In this document: one piece after another, positions 7,059-15,566 of the stretch
Layout: each line of letters begins with the position of its first letter
Position numbering within the stretch: position 1 is the stretch's first letter
Origin: Glycomyces sambucus
GTDB lineage: Bacteria; Actinomycetota; Actinomycetes; Mycobacteriales; Micromonosporaceae
Direction of reading: 5' to 3'
Assembly: GCF_900102815.1 (NCBI RefSeq)
Contig: NZ_FNGF01000006.1
Location: 1-64,000 of the forward strand
Length of the DNA stretch: 64,000 nucleotides
The notes under the pieces: model-generated
Seen by the model: the letters and a program-made list of their open reading frames with translations, nothing else
The model's database searches: none
What the model was told of the DNA's origin: nothing
Position numbers and translations under genes: made by a program

Positions 7059-10031
7059 ATGTCATCCCCCCGTCCCCCGCGTGCGCTGCCCCTGCGCCGC
7101 AACGGCTTCCGGCGCGGGCCGGCCGCGCTCGGCGCCGCCGGCCTCGCGGCGGCCGTCGCAGCCGCGGCCCTCCCCGCACTCACCGGCGGCCCCGCGAACG
7201 CCGAGGAGGCCGCCGCGAACGCGGTCACCGTCACGCTCGACCCGTCCTATCAGCAGGCGGCGTTCGAGGGCTGGGGCACCAGCCTCGTGTGGTTCGCCAA
7301 CGCCACCGGCGGCTACCCCGACGAGATCCGCAACGAGCTGGCGGACATGCTCTTCGGCGAGGACGGGCTGAACCTGAACATCGCCAGGTACAACATCGGC
7401 GGCGGCAACGCCCCGAACATCGACGACGAGTACCTGCGCGGCGGCGCCGCGGCCGTCCCCGGCTGGTGGGCCGCCCCCGAGGGCACCACCCAGGCCGACA
7501 AGGACTGGTGGGACCCCGAGGACCCCGAGCACTGGGACTGGGACGCCGACGAGCGCCAGCGGTGGTGGATCGACGCGGTCAAGGACGACGTCACCCACTG
7601 GGAGGCGTTCGCCAACTCGCCGCCGTACTTCCAGACCGTCTCCGGGTACGTCTCGGGCGGCTTCGACGCGAACCAGGACCAGATCAGGACCGACACCGTG
7701 GACGAGTTCGCGGTGTACCTCACCGAGGTCATGGAGCGGGTCGAGGCCGAGCACGGGATCGAGTTCGACACCGTCGACCCGCTCAACGAGCCGAACACGA
7801 ACTACTGGGGCACCCAACTCGGCCCGGACGGCGTGCAGCCCACGGGAGGGCGCCAGGAGGGCGCGCACGCCGGACCCGAACTCCAGCAGCTCGTCATCAA
7901 CGCGCTTGCGGAGCAGCTGTCCGTCTCGGAGCTCGACGCGGTCGTGTCCGCAATGGACGAGACCAACCCGGGCACGTTCGTGCGCAACTGGAACGCGTAC
8001 ACGGAGGAGTCGCGCGCGAACGTCGACCAGCTCAACGTCCACACCTACGGCACCGGCCAGCGCACCAGCGCCCGCGACCTCGCCAAGGCCGCGGACCTGC
8101 CGTTGTGGATGAGCGAGGTCGAGGGGTCGTGGACCTCGGGCCAGGATTACGAGTCCATGGAGAACGGCATCGGGATCGCCGCGCGGATCACCGACGACCT
8201 GCGCGAGCTGGAGCCCGCGGCGTGGGTGCTGTGGCAGCCGGTCGAGGACGTGGCCGGCGGGCACAGCTGGGGCTCGATCCACCTCCCGTTCGACTGCACG
8301 GCCGAGGACACGCTGGAGACCTGCCCGATCCGGGTCAACACGAAGTACTACACGATCCAGAACTTCACGCACTACATCGAGCCCGGCGACCACGTGATCG
8401 CGACCGACGACGCGGCGACCACGGCCGCGGTCGAGGCGGACGGCAAGGGCGCGAACGCGGTGTACACCAACAGCAGCGACGCGGCCGTGGAGGTGACCCT
8501 CGGCCTGTCCGGGTTCGACCGGATCACGCGCGGCGCGACCGTGACACCGGTGGTCACGAGCGCGGACGGCGCGCTCGTGGAGGGCGAGGCGGTGCGGGTG
8601 CGCGGCGGCGAGGCGACGCTGACCGTGCCGGCGAAGTCGGTGACGACGTTCGTGATCGAGGGCGTGTCAGGTGTGGCATGTGACATGGCACTGTTCCAGG
8701 ACGGGCACGTGTACCGGTTCGACGGGGTCCAGAGCGGCAAGTCGATCGCGCCGAGCGCGGACGGCACCGGGATCGTCATCGAGACCGACGACGCCGCCGA
8801 CGGGGCGCAGCTGTGGGAGGTCGAGCGGCTGACCGAGGGCTACACGAACACCGAGGAGTACGCGATCGTCAACGCGGCCACGGGGGCGCGGCTGGCGGTC
8901 GCGGACGGGCTGGCGGTGCTGGAACCGGACGAGGGCGAGCCCTCGGCGGCGGCGACCTGGTACCTCTCGACCACCGGCGACGGCACCTACGTGCCGGTGA
9001 ACGCGGGCACGGGCCTGGTGCTCGACGTGTGGGGCGAGGCGACCGCGGACGGGTCGCCGGTGCAGACGTACACGCCGACCTCGGCGCCGAACCAGCGCTG
9101 GGGCGTGGTCGACGAGACCGTGCTGCGGGCGCAGCAGGTCAGCGCGTACACGGTGCCCGGGTTCGTGCCGGAGCTGCCGGCGACCGTGCCGGGCGTGTAC
9201 CGGGACGGGGTGCGCGGGGCGCTCCCGGTCGAGTGGGACATGCCGCGCGAGTCCACATGGAACCGGGTCAGGACCGTGACGGTGACGGGCGAGGCGACCG
9301 ACGCGCTCGGGAACACGTTCCGCGCCAAGGCGAAGGTCGGCGTGGACACGTTCTCCGCGACCGAACCCGCTGCGGCCGTGACGTACCCGGGGTTCACGCC
9401 GCCGCTGCCGGCGACGGTGACGGCGCTGGGCGACCACGGGACCGAGGCCGCGGTGCCCGTGGCGTGGGAGGAGCCCGCCGAGGGCGCCTTCGACGAGTAC
9501 GGGACCGTGGCGGTCGCGGGCACGGCGGTGCTCGTGGACGGCACGGAGCTGCCCGCGGTGGTGAACGTGGAGGTCACGGACCCGGTCGAGGCGAACGTGG
9601 CGCTCGGCGACGGGGTCTCAGTGACGGCAACGTACACCGAGCCGGGGTACTCGGCCTCGGCGCTGCGCAACGGGGTCCTGACGGACAAGGCGTGGTCGAA
9701 CTGGAAGTCGGGGCCGTTCAACACCGAGGAGACCATCGCGGTGGAGCTGCCGGAGGCGCGGGACGTGACCCGGGTGGTGTCGTACTTCTGGAGCGACGGC
9801 GGTCGTCCGTCCTATGCGGACACATTGACGGTGCAGTACCGCGACGCGGCGGGGAACTGGGTCGACGCGGGGTTCGTGGACGTGCCGACCGGTGAGGCGC
9901 CCGTGGTCGACGTGGAGGTGAACGCGAAGACGTCCGCCGTGCGGTTGGTCATGACCGCCGGTTCCGGCGGGACCGCGGGGTGGATCATCCTGAGCGAGAT
10001 CGAGGTCTACGCGAAGGCCCCGGCCGCCTAG
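7059..10031 (+). CDS. Secreted modular GH30 glycosidase (endo-1,6-galactanase-like) with ricin, Ig-like and F5/8 modules
   Basis: A 990-residue exported enzyme. The start ATG at 7059 has AAGGAG eight bases upstream. A signal peptide covers about residues 1-48 (ends ANAEEA). The GH30 catalytic domain (~50-535) shows the acid/base Glu in DPLNEPNTN (E244) and the likely nucleophile in LWMSEVEGS (E353); the QPVEDVAGGHSWG region fits GH30 galactanase-like members. It is followed by a ricin-type beta-trefoil (~540-682, ending NQRWGVVD), two group-4 bacterial Ig-like repeats (~690-843, each with a YPGF/VPGF-x-P-LPATV start) and a C-terminal F5/8-type (CBM32-like) module. It probably cuts beta-1,6-linked galactan or related side chains outside the cell; the exact substrate is inferred. 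Confidence 0.87.
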   Translation: MSSPRPPRALPLRRNGFRRGPAALGAAGLAAAVAAAALPALTGGPANAEEAAANAVTVTLDPSYQQAAFEGWGTSLVWFANATGGYPDEIRNELADMLFGEDGLNLNIARYNIGGGNAPNIDDEYLRGGAAAVPGWWAAPEGTTQADKDWWDPEDPEHWDWDADERQRWWIDAVKDDVTHWEAFANSPPYFQTVSGYVSGGFDANQDQIRTDTVDEFAVYLTEVMERVEAEHGIEFDTVDPLNEPNTNYWGTQLGPDGVQPTGGRQEGAHAGPELQQLVINALAEQLSVSELDAVVSAMDETNPGTFVRNWNAYTEESRANVDQLNVHTYGTGQRTSARDLAKAADLPLWMSEVEGSWTSGQDYESMENGIGIAARITDDLRELEPAAWVLWQPVEDVAGGHSWGSIHLPFDCTAEDTLETCPIRVNTKYYTIQNFTHYIEPGDHVIATDDAATTAAVEADGKGANAVYTNSSDAAVEVTLGLSGFDRITRGATVTPVVTSADGALVEGEAVRVRGGEATLTVPAKSVTTFVIEGVSGVACDMALFQDGHVYRFDGVQSGKSIAPSADGTGIVIETDDAADGAQLWEVERLTEGYTNTEEYAIVNAATGARLAVADGLAVLEPDEGEPSAAATWYLSTTGDGTYVPVNAGTGLVLDVWGEATADGSPVQTYTPTSAPNQRWGVVDETVLRAQQVSAYTVPGFVPELPATVPGVYRDGVRGALPVEWDMPRESTWNRVRTVTVTGEATDALGNTFRAKAKVGVDTFSATEPAAAVTYPGFTPPLPATVTALGDHGTEAAVPVAWEEPAEGAFDEYGTVAVAGTAVLVDGTELPAVVNVEVTDPVEANVALGDGVSVTATYTEPGYSASALRNGVLTDKAWSNWKSGPFNTEETIAVELPEARDVTRVVSYFWSDGGRPSYADTLTVQYRDAAGNWVDAGFVDVPTGEAPVVDVEVNAKTSAVRLVMTAGSGGTAGWIILSEIEVYAKAPAA

Positions 10032-10050
10032 GCGCCCGGGGGCACGACGA

Positions 10051-10089
10051 GCCGGGGCCCGCACCGCGTTCGGCGGTGCGGGCCCCGGC
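10051..10089 (+). terminator. Strong GC hairpin after the GH30 gene
   Basis: Perfect 16-bp stem (arms 10051-10066 and 10074-10089) with the seven-base loop cgttcgg, 20 bases after the GH30 stop codon. It lacks a T tract, as is common for actinobacterial terminators. Confidence 0.8.
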
Positions 10090-10289
10090 CGTGTGCGGAG
10101 GGCAGGAGTGCGGAGGGCAGGAGTGCGATGGGCGGGGTGGAGGCGGTGCCACAGGCGCCGGGACGGGCGGACGCGGCGGGCGGGCCGGCTCGGCGGGCGG
10201 GCGGGCTCGGCGGCTTTGGTCTGCGGCTTCGATTCCGGGGCGGCTGTCGGTCCCCGGTCCTACGCTTGGCCGGTCGGAAGGGGAATGCC

Positions 10290-10667
10290 ATGTCAGACGA
10301 CCCGATCGCGATCTCGCCGCCGGTGCCGATCCTGCGGATCTTCTCGGTCGAGAAGGCCCTGGAGTTCTACGTGGGCTATCTGGGCTTCGCAGTCGCCTGG
10401 GAGCACCGGTTCGAGCCGGGCATGCCGCTGTACATGCAGGTGGAGCGCGGTGCGGCGGTGCTGCACCTGAGCGAGCACCACGGCGACGGCACACCGGGCA
10501 CGGCGTGCTTCGTGCCGATCCGCGGCATCGAGGCGTTCCACGCGGAGCTCGCCGCGAAGGACTACCCGTTCGCGCGGCCCGGGATCGAGGACGCCCCTTG
10601 GGGATCGAGGACCTTGACCGTCGGCGACCCGTTCGGCAACCACCTCAGGTTCGACGAGGCGCGGTAG
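10290..10667 (+). CDS. Glyoxalase-fold / bleomycin-resistance-like protein
   Basis: A 125-residue VOC-superfamily protein: PILRIFSVEKALEFYVGYLGF at the N-terminus, VLHLSEHHGD in the middle, and the closing DPFGNHLRFDE with the metal-ligand-type Glu. Members are glyoxalases, antibiotic-binding proteins or dioxygenases; similar small proteins are often annotated as bleomycin-resistance family without proof. The ATG at 10290 follows AAGGGG and is preferred to an upstream in-frame start at 10128, which would add non-homologous sequence. It is convergent with the aldo/keto reductase. Confidence 0.85.
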   Translation: MSDDPIAISPPVPILRIFSVEKALEFYVGYLGFAVAWEHRFEPGMPLYMQVERGAAVLHLSEHHGDGTPGTACFVPIRGIEAFHAELAAKDYPFARPGIEDAPWGSRTLTVGDPFGNHLRFDEAR

Positions 10668-10710
10668 CGGGACCCGGGAGCGGGGCCGGGCCACGGGAAC
10701 GGTGACGCAC

Positions 10711-10745
10711 CGCGCCGCCCGGCCGTCGAGCGGCCGGGCGGCGCG
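10711..10745. terminator. Bidirectional GC hairpin between convergent genes
   Basis: Perfect 15-bp stem (10711-10725 with 10731-10745), loop tcgag, between the glyoxalase-fold gene and the aldo/keto reductase gene, which end facing each other. Confidence 0.8.
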
Positions 10746-10755
10746 TGTCGATCGT

Positions 10756-11697
10756 CTAGGCGCCGAAGGCGTCCGAGAGGGCGGTCAGGCTCTCGGCCTC
10801 CTCCTGCGTGAGCTCCAGTTCGGCGGAGGCCAGGAGCGGGGCGAGCTGGTCGAGTTCGCGCGCGCCCGCGATCGGGGCCGCGATGCCGGGGCGGCTGCGC
10901 GCCCACGCGAGCGCGACCGAGGCGATCGCGGTGCCGCGGTCCTGCGCGATCTCGTCGAGGCGCTCGATGATCGCCAGGCCCGCCGGGTTCAGGTTCTTCC
11001 CGGCCGAGCCCCCGCGCACCGACCGCTCCAGGTCGGCCTCCGTGCGGTACTTGCCGGTGAGGAACCCGCTGGCCAGCGCGTGGTACGGGAAGACGCTCAG
11101 GTCCTCGGCCACGGCGATGTCGCGCAGGCCCGGCTCGAAGGTCGCACGGCTGACGAGGCTGTACTTGGGCTGGAGGGCGACCGGGCGGGCGGCCCCGGTG
11201 CGCTCGGTGATGTCGAGCCACTCGCGCAGGCGCTCGGGGCTGTAGTTGGAGACGGCGACGTGCTTGACCTTGCCGTCGGTGACGAGGGCGTCGAAGGCGG
11301 CGACGGTCTCCTCCAGCGGGGTCTCGGCGTCGTCGAAGTGCGCGTAGTAGACGTCGATGGCGTCGGTGCGGAGCCGCTTGAGCGAGGCTTCGGCGGCGGC
11401 CTTGACGTTCGCGGCCGAGAGGCCCTTGTACTCGGGGTGCTGGGAGACCTTGGTGGCGATGAGGAGGCGGTCGCGGTTGCGGGCGAGCCAGGAGCCGATG
11501 ACGGTCTCGGACTCGCCGCCGGAGTTGCCTGGCGCCCAGGCCGAGTAGGCGTCGGCGGTGTCGACGAGGGTGCCGCCGGCGTCGGCGAACGCGTCGAGGA
11601 CCCGGTGGGCCTCGGCCTCGCCGGTGGTCCAGCCGAAGGTGTTGGTGCCGAGGACGAGCGGGTGGATCTCGATGCCGGTCCTGCCGAGCTTGGCCAT
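10756..11697 (-). CDS. Aldo/keto reductase
   Basis: A 313-residue (beta/alpha)8 NADPH-dependent oxidoreductase. The catalytic tetrad is readable: D46 and Y51 in VDTADAYSAWAPG, K83 in IATKV and H120 in YYAHFD. The NADP-site segment is present near the C-terminus (IAAPIAGAREL). It reduces aldehydes or ketones in the cytoplasm; substrate unknown. The start ATG has GAGGTCACCC upstream, and an in-frame extension to 11805 has no ribosome site. It has a monocistronic appearance. Confidence 0.92.
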   Translation of the reverse strand: MAKLGRTGIEIHPLVLGTNTFGWTTGEAEAHRVLDAFADAGGTLVDTADAYSAWAPGNSGGESETVIGSWLARNRDRLLIATKVSQHPEYKGLSAANVKAAAEASLKRLRTDAIDVYYAHFDDAETPLEETVAAFDALVTDGKVKHVAVSNYSPERLREWLDITERTGAARPVALQPKYSLVSRATFEPGLRDIAVAEDLSVFPYHALASGFLTGKYRTEADLERSVRGGSAGKNLNPAGLAIIERLDEIAQDRGTAIASVALAWARSRPGIAAPIAGARELDQLAPLLASAELELTQEEAESLTALSDAFGA

Positions 11698-11857
11698 GGG
11701 TGACCTCCAGGGTCGTGTTCCCGGGGCGCACGGGCCGTGCGCCGCCGCGGCCCGGCTCCGCCGGACCGGTTTCCGAAGCGATCCTTTCATACACCCCGGG
11801 AACACCGCGCCGGAATCCGGACGGCCGTTCGAGTGACCCGTTCGGCGGTTGCCGGCG

Positions 11858-12808
11858 TCAGAAGCCGAGCAGCGACAGGTGGAGGCGCGTCTCCGTCCCC
11901 TGCGCGCTGGTGTGCGTGCGCAGGAGGTCGACCACGGAGTTGACGAGCAGGAGCCCGCGCCCGAAGGGCTGGGCGGCGTCGACGGGGCGGCGCCCGGCGA
12001 GGAGGTCGGTGATGTGGCCGGCGTCGGAAACGGCGCAGACGAGCGCCCGCTCGTCCGACCAGATCCGCAGCTCGGCGCTGCCGCCGCCGTGGAGGACGGA
12101 GTTGATGAGCAGTTCGGTCACGGCGATCTCGAGGTCGACGAGCTGCATCCCGGAGAGGCCGGCGCGGCGGCCGAAGGCCACTGTGAACCAGCGGGCGTTG
12201 TCGATCGTGTCGATGTCGACGGCGCGCTCGATGGCGAACTTCGGCGGCGGTTCGAACGGCGCGTTGTACTCGCTGACGACGCGGCCGGGGTCGTAGGCGG
12301 CACTCGCGTGCTCCCCGGTGGGGTCGATAAGGCGGGGGTGGGTGGCGCGGAGGTCGGCCACCGCGCGCGTGCCGAGGCCGGCGACGTCGTGGGGGCAGAG
12401 CATGGCGACGTCGCGTCCGGCGAACGCGTAGTTGATGAGCGCCTCGTGCTGGGCGCACGCGGGGTACTCGGTGTCGGTGCGGCCCGGCCAGGTCGACTCG
12501 CCGACGACCCAGGACCGCCGGTCGGCGTAGACGTCGGTGAACGCGCGCAGCACGCCGGGGATGATGCGGCCGGGGTTGGCGCCGACCTCCGACATGTTCA
12601 GGAGCCGGACTCGGTCGACGGCGCCGCCGAGCGCCTTGCGCAGCAGTTCGAAGTGCTCGACGGGGACGGCGATCACGACCGGCGCGTCGAGGGCGAACGC
12701 CTGCTCGATGAACGCCATGGTCCCGGTGAGGTACTCGTCGTCGCCCGTGTACTGGAAGGCGGTGTGCCTGAAGGGATCGCCGGTCGCGGGACCGGCAGCG
12801 GCGGTCAA
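11858..12808 (-). CDS. MEDS-domain protein with anti-sigma-type HATPase domain
   Basis: A 316-residue two-domain protein. Residues ~15-175 form a MEDS (DcmR-like) sensory domain: HTAFQYTGDDEYLTGTMAF, a RecA-like core and MLCPHDVAGLG. Residues ~195-315 form an RsbW-like ATPase/kinase domain with the N box EIAVTELLINSVLHGG and the G box GRGLLLVNSVVD. Such proteins are thought to control SigB/F-type sigma factors by phosphorylation-dependent partner switching. The start is TTG at 12808 with AAGGAG eight bases upstream. It is divergent from the region-4-less sigma gene, which makes that protein a candidate partner. Confidence 0.82.
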   Translation of the reverse strand: MTAAAGPATGDPFRHTAFQYTGDDEYLTGTMAFIEQAFALDAPVVIAVPVEHFELLRKALGGAVDRVRLLNMSEVGANPGRIIPGVLRAFTDVYADRRSWVVGESTWPGRTDTEYPACAQHEALINYAFAGRDVAMLCPHDVAGLGTRAVADLRATHPRLIDPTGEHASAAYDPGRVVSEYNAPFEPPPKFAIERAVDIDTIDNARWFTVAFGRRAGLSGMQLVDLEIAVTELLINSVLHGGGSAELRIWSDERALVCAVSDAGHITDLLAGRRPVDAAQPFGRGLLLVNSVVDLLRTHTSAQGTETRLHLSLLGF

Positions 12809-13232
12809 CTCGGATCTCCTTCGATCGCAAGGACGTTGACGGGGATCTGCCCCGGCGGCGGGATTCGGGGCGATGTGGAGCCAGCAGCCTCAGTCTAGGC
12901 CGCGGAGCACGGCCGGACAATGTGGCATGTCCAGGGGGTCCACGCCCCCGTGACAACACCGCCGCGCGGGGTTACGGTGGAGGTCACAGTGGAGAGTTTC
13001 GGGTACCCGCGTGGGCCAGTGCTTGCGATGCCGGCCAGGTGCGGGGGAACGGTCGTCTGAGCGCTCCAGCGGACACTGATCGGTGGCGGGCCCCGTGCCC
13101 GTCGCGGGAATGGGCCCCTCCGCAGCGGGCCGCCCGCAGCCCACCGGTGACCGCCTGGCCGTCCGGCCCGCTCGCCGAAGACCCGGCCGCGCGCCGGGAA
13201 CCGAACCGACCGCTCAGAGGCGGTGCTCCACC
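12809..13232. other. 424-bp divergent regulatory spacer
   Basis: No gene is visible. The minus-strand promoter at 12892-12920 is described separately. On the plus strand GTGACA (12950-12955) and TACGGT (12973-12978) are 17 bases apart, which would give the sigma gene a leader of about 250 bases. A GGGGG/CCCCC hairpin sits at 12934-12949. GGGTAC at 13001-13006 resembles the -10 of SigB/F promoters, but no matching upstream element is clear. Confidence 0.4.
12892..12920 (-). promoter_or_regulatory. Candidate promoter of the MEDS/anti-sigma gene
   Basis: On the minus strand TTGTCC (12920-12915) and TAGACT (12897-12892) are separated by 17 bases, about 80 bases before the TTG start. Confidence 0.45.
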
Positions 13233-13898
13233 ATGAACGCACGACATCCCGATGACCGGTACATGCTCGGCCGCGGCGGCGACCGGACCCGGGAGGCCCT
13301 GTTCGCCCGGCTCGCGGCGCTCCCCGACGGCGACCCGGAACGCCTCGTGTTCCGCGACCGGCTCGTCGCCGGCCACCTGCCGCTGGCGGCGCACATCGCG
13401 AAATGCTACGCCGGCAAGGGTTTCACCGAGGAGGAACTGCTCGAAGCGGCCTCGGCCGAACTCATCGGCGCCATCGACCGGTTCAACCCGGCCTGGGGCG
13501 ACTTCCTCACCTTCGCGATCCCCTCCATGATGGACGCGGTGCGCCGGCACTGCCGCAGGACGACCTGGCCGCAGGACGTCCCGCACCACCTCGTGGAACT
13601 GCGCTCGGCGATCGCGTACGCCGACGCCGCACTGGCCCAGGACCTGGAGCGGCCGGTCACGACGGCCGACATCGCCGCACGCCTGGGCACCACCGAAGCC
13701 CGCATCGAGGCGGGCCGGGAGGGGGGCCGGGAGTTCCCGCCCGACCCCCTGGACCGGCCGCCGAAGGCTGCGGCTCCTCCGGTGCCCGTCTCCCGCCTCC
13801 TGGAGACGACACTGGAGGAGCTCAGCCGGCGCCTGCTGGCCGCGCCCGAGACCGGCGAGATCCGGACGAGCGACTACGGCGGCCGAGACGGGCCCTAG
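13233..13898 (+). CDS. SigB/SigF-like sigma factor lacking region 4
   Basis: A 221-residue protein. Residues ~40-108 match sigma-70 region 2 of the SigB/F group (LVAGHLPLAAHIAKCYAGKG, ELIGAIDRFNPAWGDFLTFA) and ~109-162 match region 3 (RTTWPQDVPHHLVELRSAI, PVTTADIAARLGTTEARI). Family members then have a region 4 helix-turn-helix that reads the -35 element; here the last ~55 residues are Pro/Ala/Arg-rich with no such helix. Region 2 also departs from consensus (EELLEAASAEL in place of a DDLVQ-type sequence). It may be degenerate, or a decoy/regulatory sigma. It is divergent from the MEDS/anti-sigma-type gene. The preferred start is ATG 13233; the frame is open to 13083. Confidence 0.7.
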   Translation: MNARHPDDRYMLGRGGDRTREALFARLAALPDGDPERLVFRDRLVAGHLPLAAHIAKCYAGKGFTEEELLEAASAELIGAIDRFNPAWGDFLTFAIPSMMDAVRRHCRRTTWPQDVPHHLVELRSAIAYADAALAQDLERPVTTADIAARLGTTEARIEAGREGGREFPPDPLDRPPKAAAPPVPVSRLLETTLEELSRRLLAAPETGEIRTSDYGGRDGP

Positions 13899-14034
13899 CG
13901 GTCCTGCGTCAGTCCTGTGCGTCTCCAACGTGCGGCCCGATTCGCCGAGGCGCTCCGGCTCCTGGACGCCTGGACCGCCCGCGGCGGCACGCGACCGCTG
14001 AGGCCCGGGCGGCGTGCGAGGGGCCGGCGCCGGT

Positions 14035-14622
14035 TCACCTGACCGGGACCAGGTGCGCTCGAGCGCCCGCCGTCCGGCGCCGGACGTAGTGGACCGTGAG
14101 CACCGCCAGCAGCGGCCCCCAGGCCGCCAAGGGCGCGTAAGCGACCCAGAAGACCGCGGTCTGCCAGCCGTGCACGACCAGCCGGGTCGGCTCGCCGTCG
14201 ATGCCCAGGCCGAACGCGTACAGGACCAGCGCGTACGGCAGGACCATCAGCGCCGCCGCGCCCAGCGCGGCCGGCACCGCCGCGGCCCAGACCGGCACCG
14301 TCCGCCCCCGCAGCAGCGGCACCCAGCGCGGCCACACCTCGCCCCACACCGTCACCAGCCCGACCGCCAGGAACGCCAGCGCCTCGCTGACCACGCTGAG
14401 CGCCACGATGTACCACCACGGGCCCGCCTCCAGGCCGCTCGCGGCGGCCATGACCTCAGGGTCGGTCTCCAGCAGCGGCGCACCGCCGATCATCGCCAGG
14501 ATCCTCCAGACTCCGGAGGGCAGGGCGGTCAGCGCGACGGCGTAGGCGGTCCACACCGCCCAGCGCGGGACCCCTGCGGCGGTGCGGCCGTGGAACCGCT
14601 CGGCGAAACCGGGACCGGTCAT
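14035..14622 (-). CDS. Four-helix integral membrane protein of unknown function
   Basis: A 195-residue protein with hydrophobic segments at about residues 22-45, 68-90, 107-133 and 150-175, and Arg-rich ends (YVRRRTAGARAHLVPVR). No family is recognised. The ATG at 14622 has GAGGAG upstream, supporting translation. It is divergent from the unknown gene at 14871. A role in the cytoplasmic membrane is all that can be said. Confidence 0.7.
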   Translation of the reverse strand: MTGPGFAERFHGRTAAGVPRWAVWTAYAVALTALPSGVWRILAMIGGAPLLETDPEVMAAASGLEAGPWWYIVALSVVSEALAFLAVGLVTVWGEVWPRWVPLLRGRTVPVWAAAVPAALGAAALMVLPYALVLYAFGLGIDGEPTRLVVHGWQTAVFWVAYAPLAAWGPLLAVLTVHYVRRRTAGARAHLVPVR

Positions 14623-14856
14623 CGGAACTCCTCTGCTCGACGTGGACGCCGGGACGCCGGCGCGGTCGCTCGAGTCTCACCCGGCGGCACGCGGCGGGGC
14701 CTCCCCCGAGCGCCGCGAACCGCTCCCCCGCTCGGGGGAGCGGACGCGCCCGAGCACCCACGCCCCGGGACCCGTTCCATGGAGCCGCTCCTTGGGACCC
14801 GCGGAAGTAATCGAGTGTGATCAATCACTACGTCCGCCGGAATTGCCCGCACTGGT

Positions 14857-14862
14857 TATGAT
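14857..14862 (+). promoter_or_regulatory. TATGAT -10 box of a probable leaderless transcript
   Basis: TATGAT is the closest match to a canonical -10 element in this neighbourhood and ends eight bases before the ATG at 14871. There is no ribosome site between them. No good -35 is seen. Confidence 0.45.
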
Positions 14863-14870
14863 TCACGGCC

Positions 14871-15416
14871 ATGACGTATCTGTTCGATGTCATCACCTGG
14901 GGCCGTGAAGGAAACACGGTCGACGGGCGGCTCACCAGCCTGATCGGCCGTGACGCCCGCTTCCACCGCGGCCCCGAGTTCGCCCTCCAGCTCCTCATGG
15001 ACGCGTGGTTCCAGGGGTTCGGCGCCGGCGACATCGACGCGGGCACCGCCAAGGAGTTCGAGGAGTGCTTCGAGCTGTTCCTGGGCAAGCGCGTGTGGAT
15101 CGACGGCAAGGGCTTCGTCCTCGACGAGCACACCAAGCAGCCGGTCGAGCCGAAGGTCAACGCCTACAAGGCGTACGAGGGCCAGCTCGACGGCACCGCG
15201 GGCGCGTGGGGCAAGTACACGATCCTCACGACCAAGCCGCGCGGCGAGGACTTCCGCAGGCGGACCGAGGCGATCATCGCCGCGTTCCGCATGGAGCCCG
15301 AGGACGACGGCGAGCACGCGGACTTCTCGATCGAGGTCACCGATCCGAGGTACCTGGCGCACATGGGCCGGCACGCGAGCTTCGAGACGGCGTTCACCGG
15401 GCACCTGCCGGGGTAG
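14871..15416 (+). CDS. Uncharacterised 181-residue soluble protein
   Basis: No family recognised. The sequence is soluble and acidic, with aromatic-rich segments (FALQLLMDAWFQGFGAG, FEECFELFLGKRVWIDGKG, YKAYEGQLDGTAGAWGKY), and looks like one compact alpha/beta domain. There is no signal peptide or membrane helix. Codon choice matches real genes here, and the TATGAT box just before the ATG supports expression as a leaderless mRNA. It lies between the divergent membrane gene and the methyltransferase gene, 150 bases away. Confidence 0.75.
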   Translation: MTYLFDVITWGREGNTVDGRLTSLIGRDARFHRGPEFALQLLMDAWFQGFGAGDIDAGTAKEFEECFELFLGKRVWIDGKGFVLDEHTKQPVEPKVNAYKAYEGQLDGTAGAWGKYTILTTKPRGEDFRRRTEAIIAAFRMEPEDDGEHADFSIEVTDPRYLAHMGRHASFETAFTGHLPG

Positions 15417-15566
15417 ACGGCCCGCGGTGCCGCCCGGTGCGGCCCCGTCCGCTGCCGCACCGGACCGTCCAGCACCGCCTCGTATCGCACTGTCGCTTGC
15501 GGCGCATGGGGAACCGCCGCCGAATCGTGCCCCGCCGAACGGCCCCGCGCCGGTAGGCTCCTGCGG

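Noticed and set aside
13899-14034. Search for a frameshifted region 4 downstream of the sigma-like gene
   Set aside because: The three forward frames after 13898 show no helix-turn-helix of region 4 type, so a simple frameshift does not restore it.
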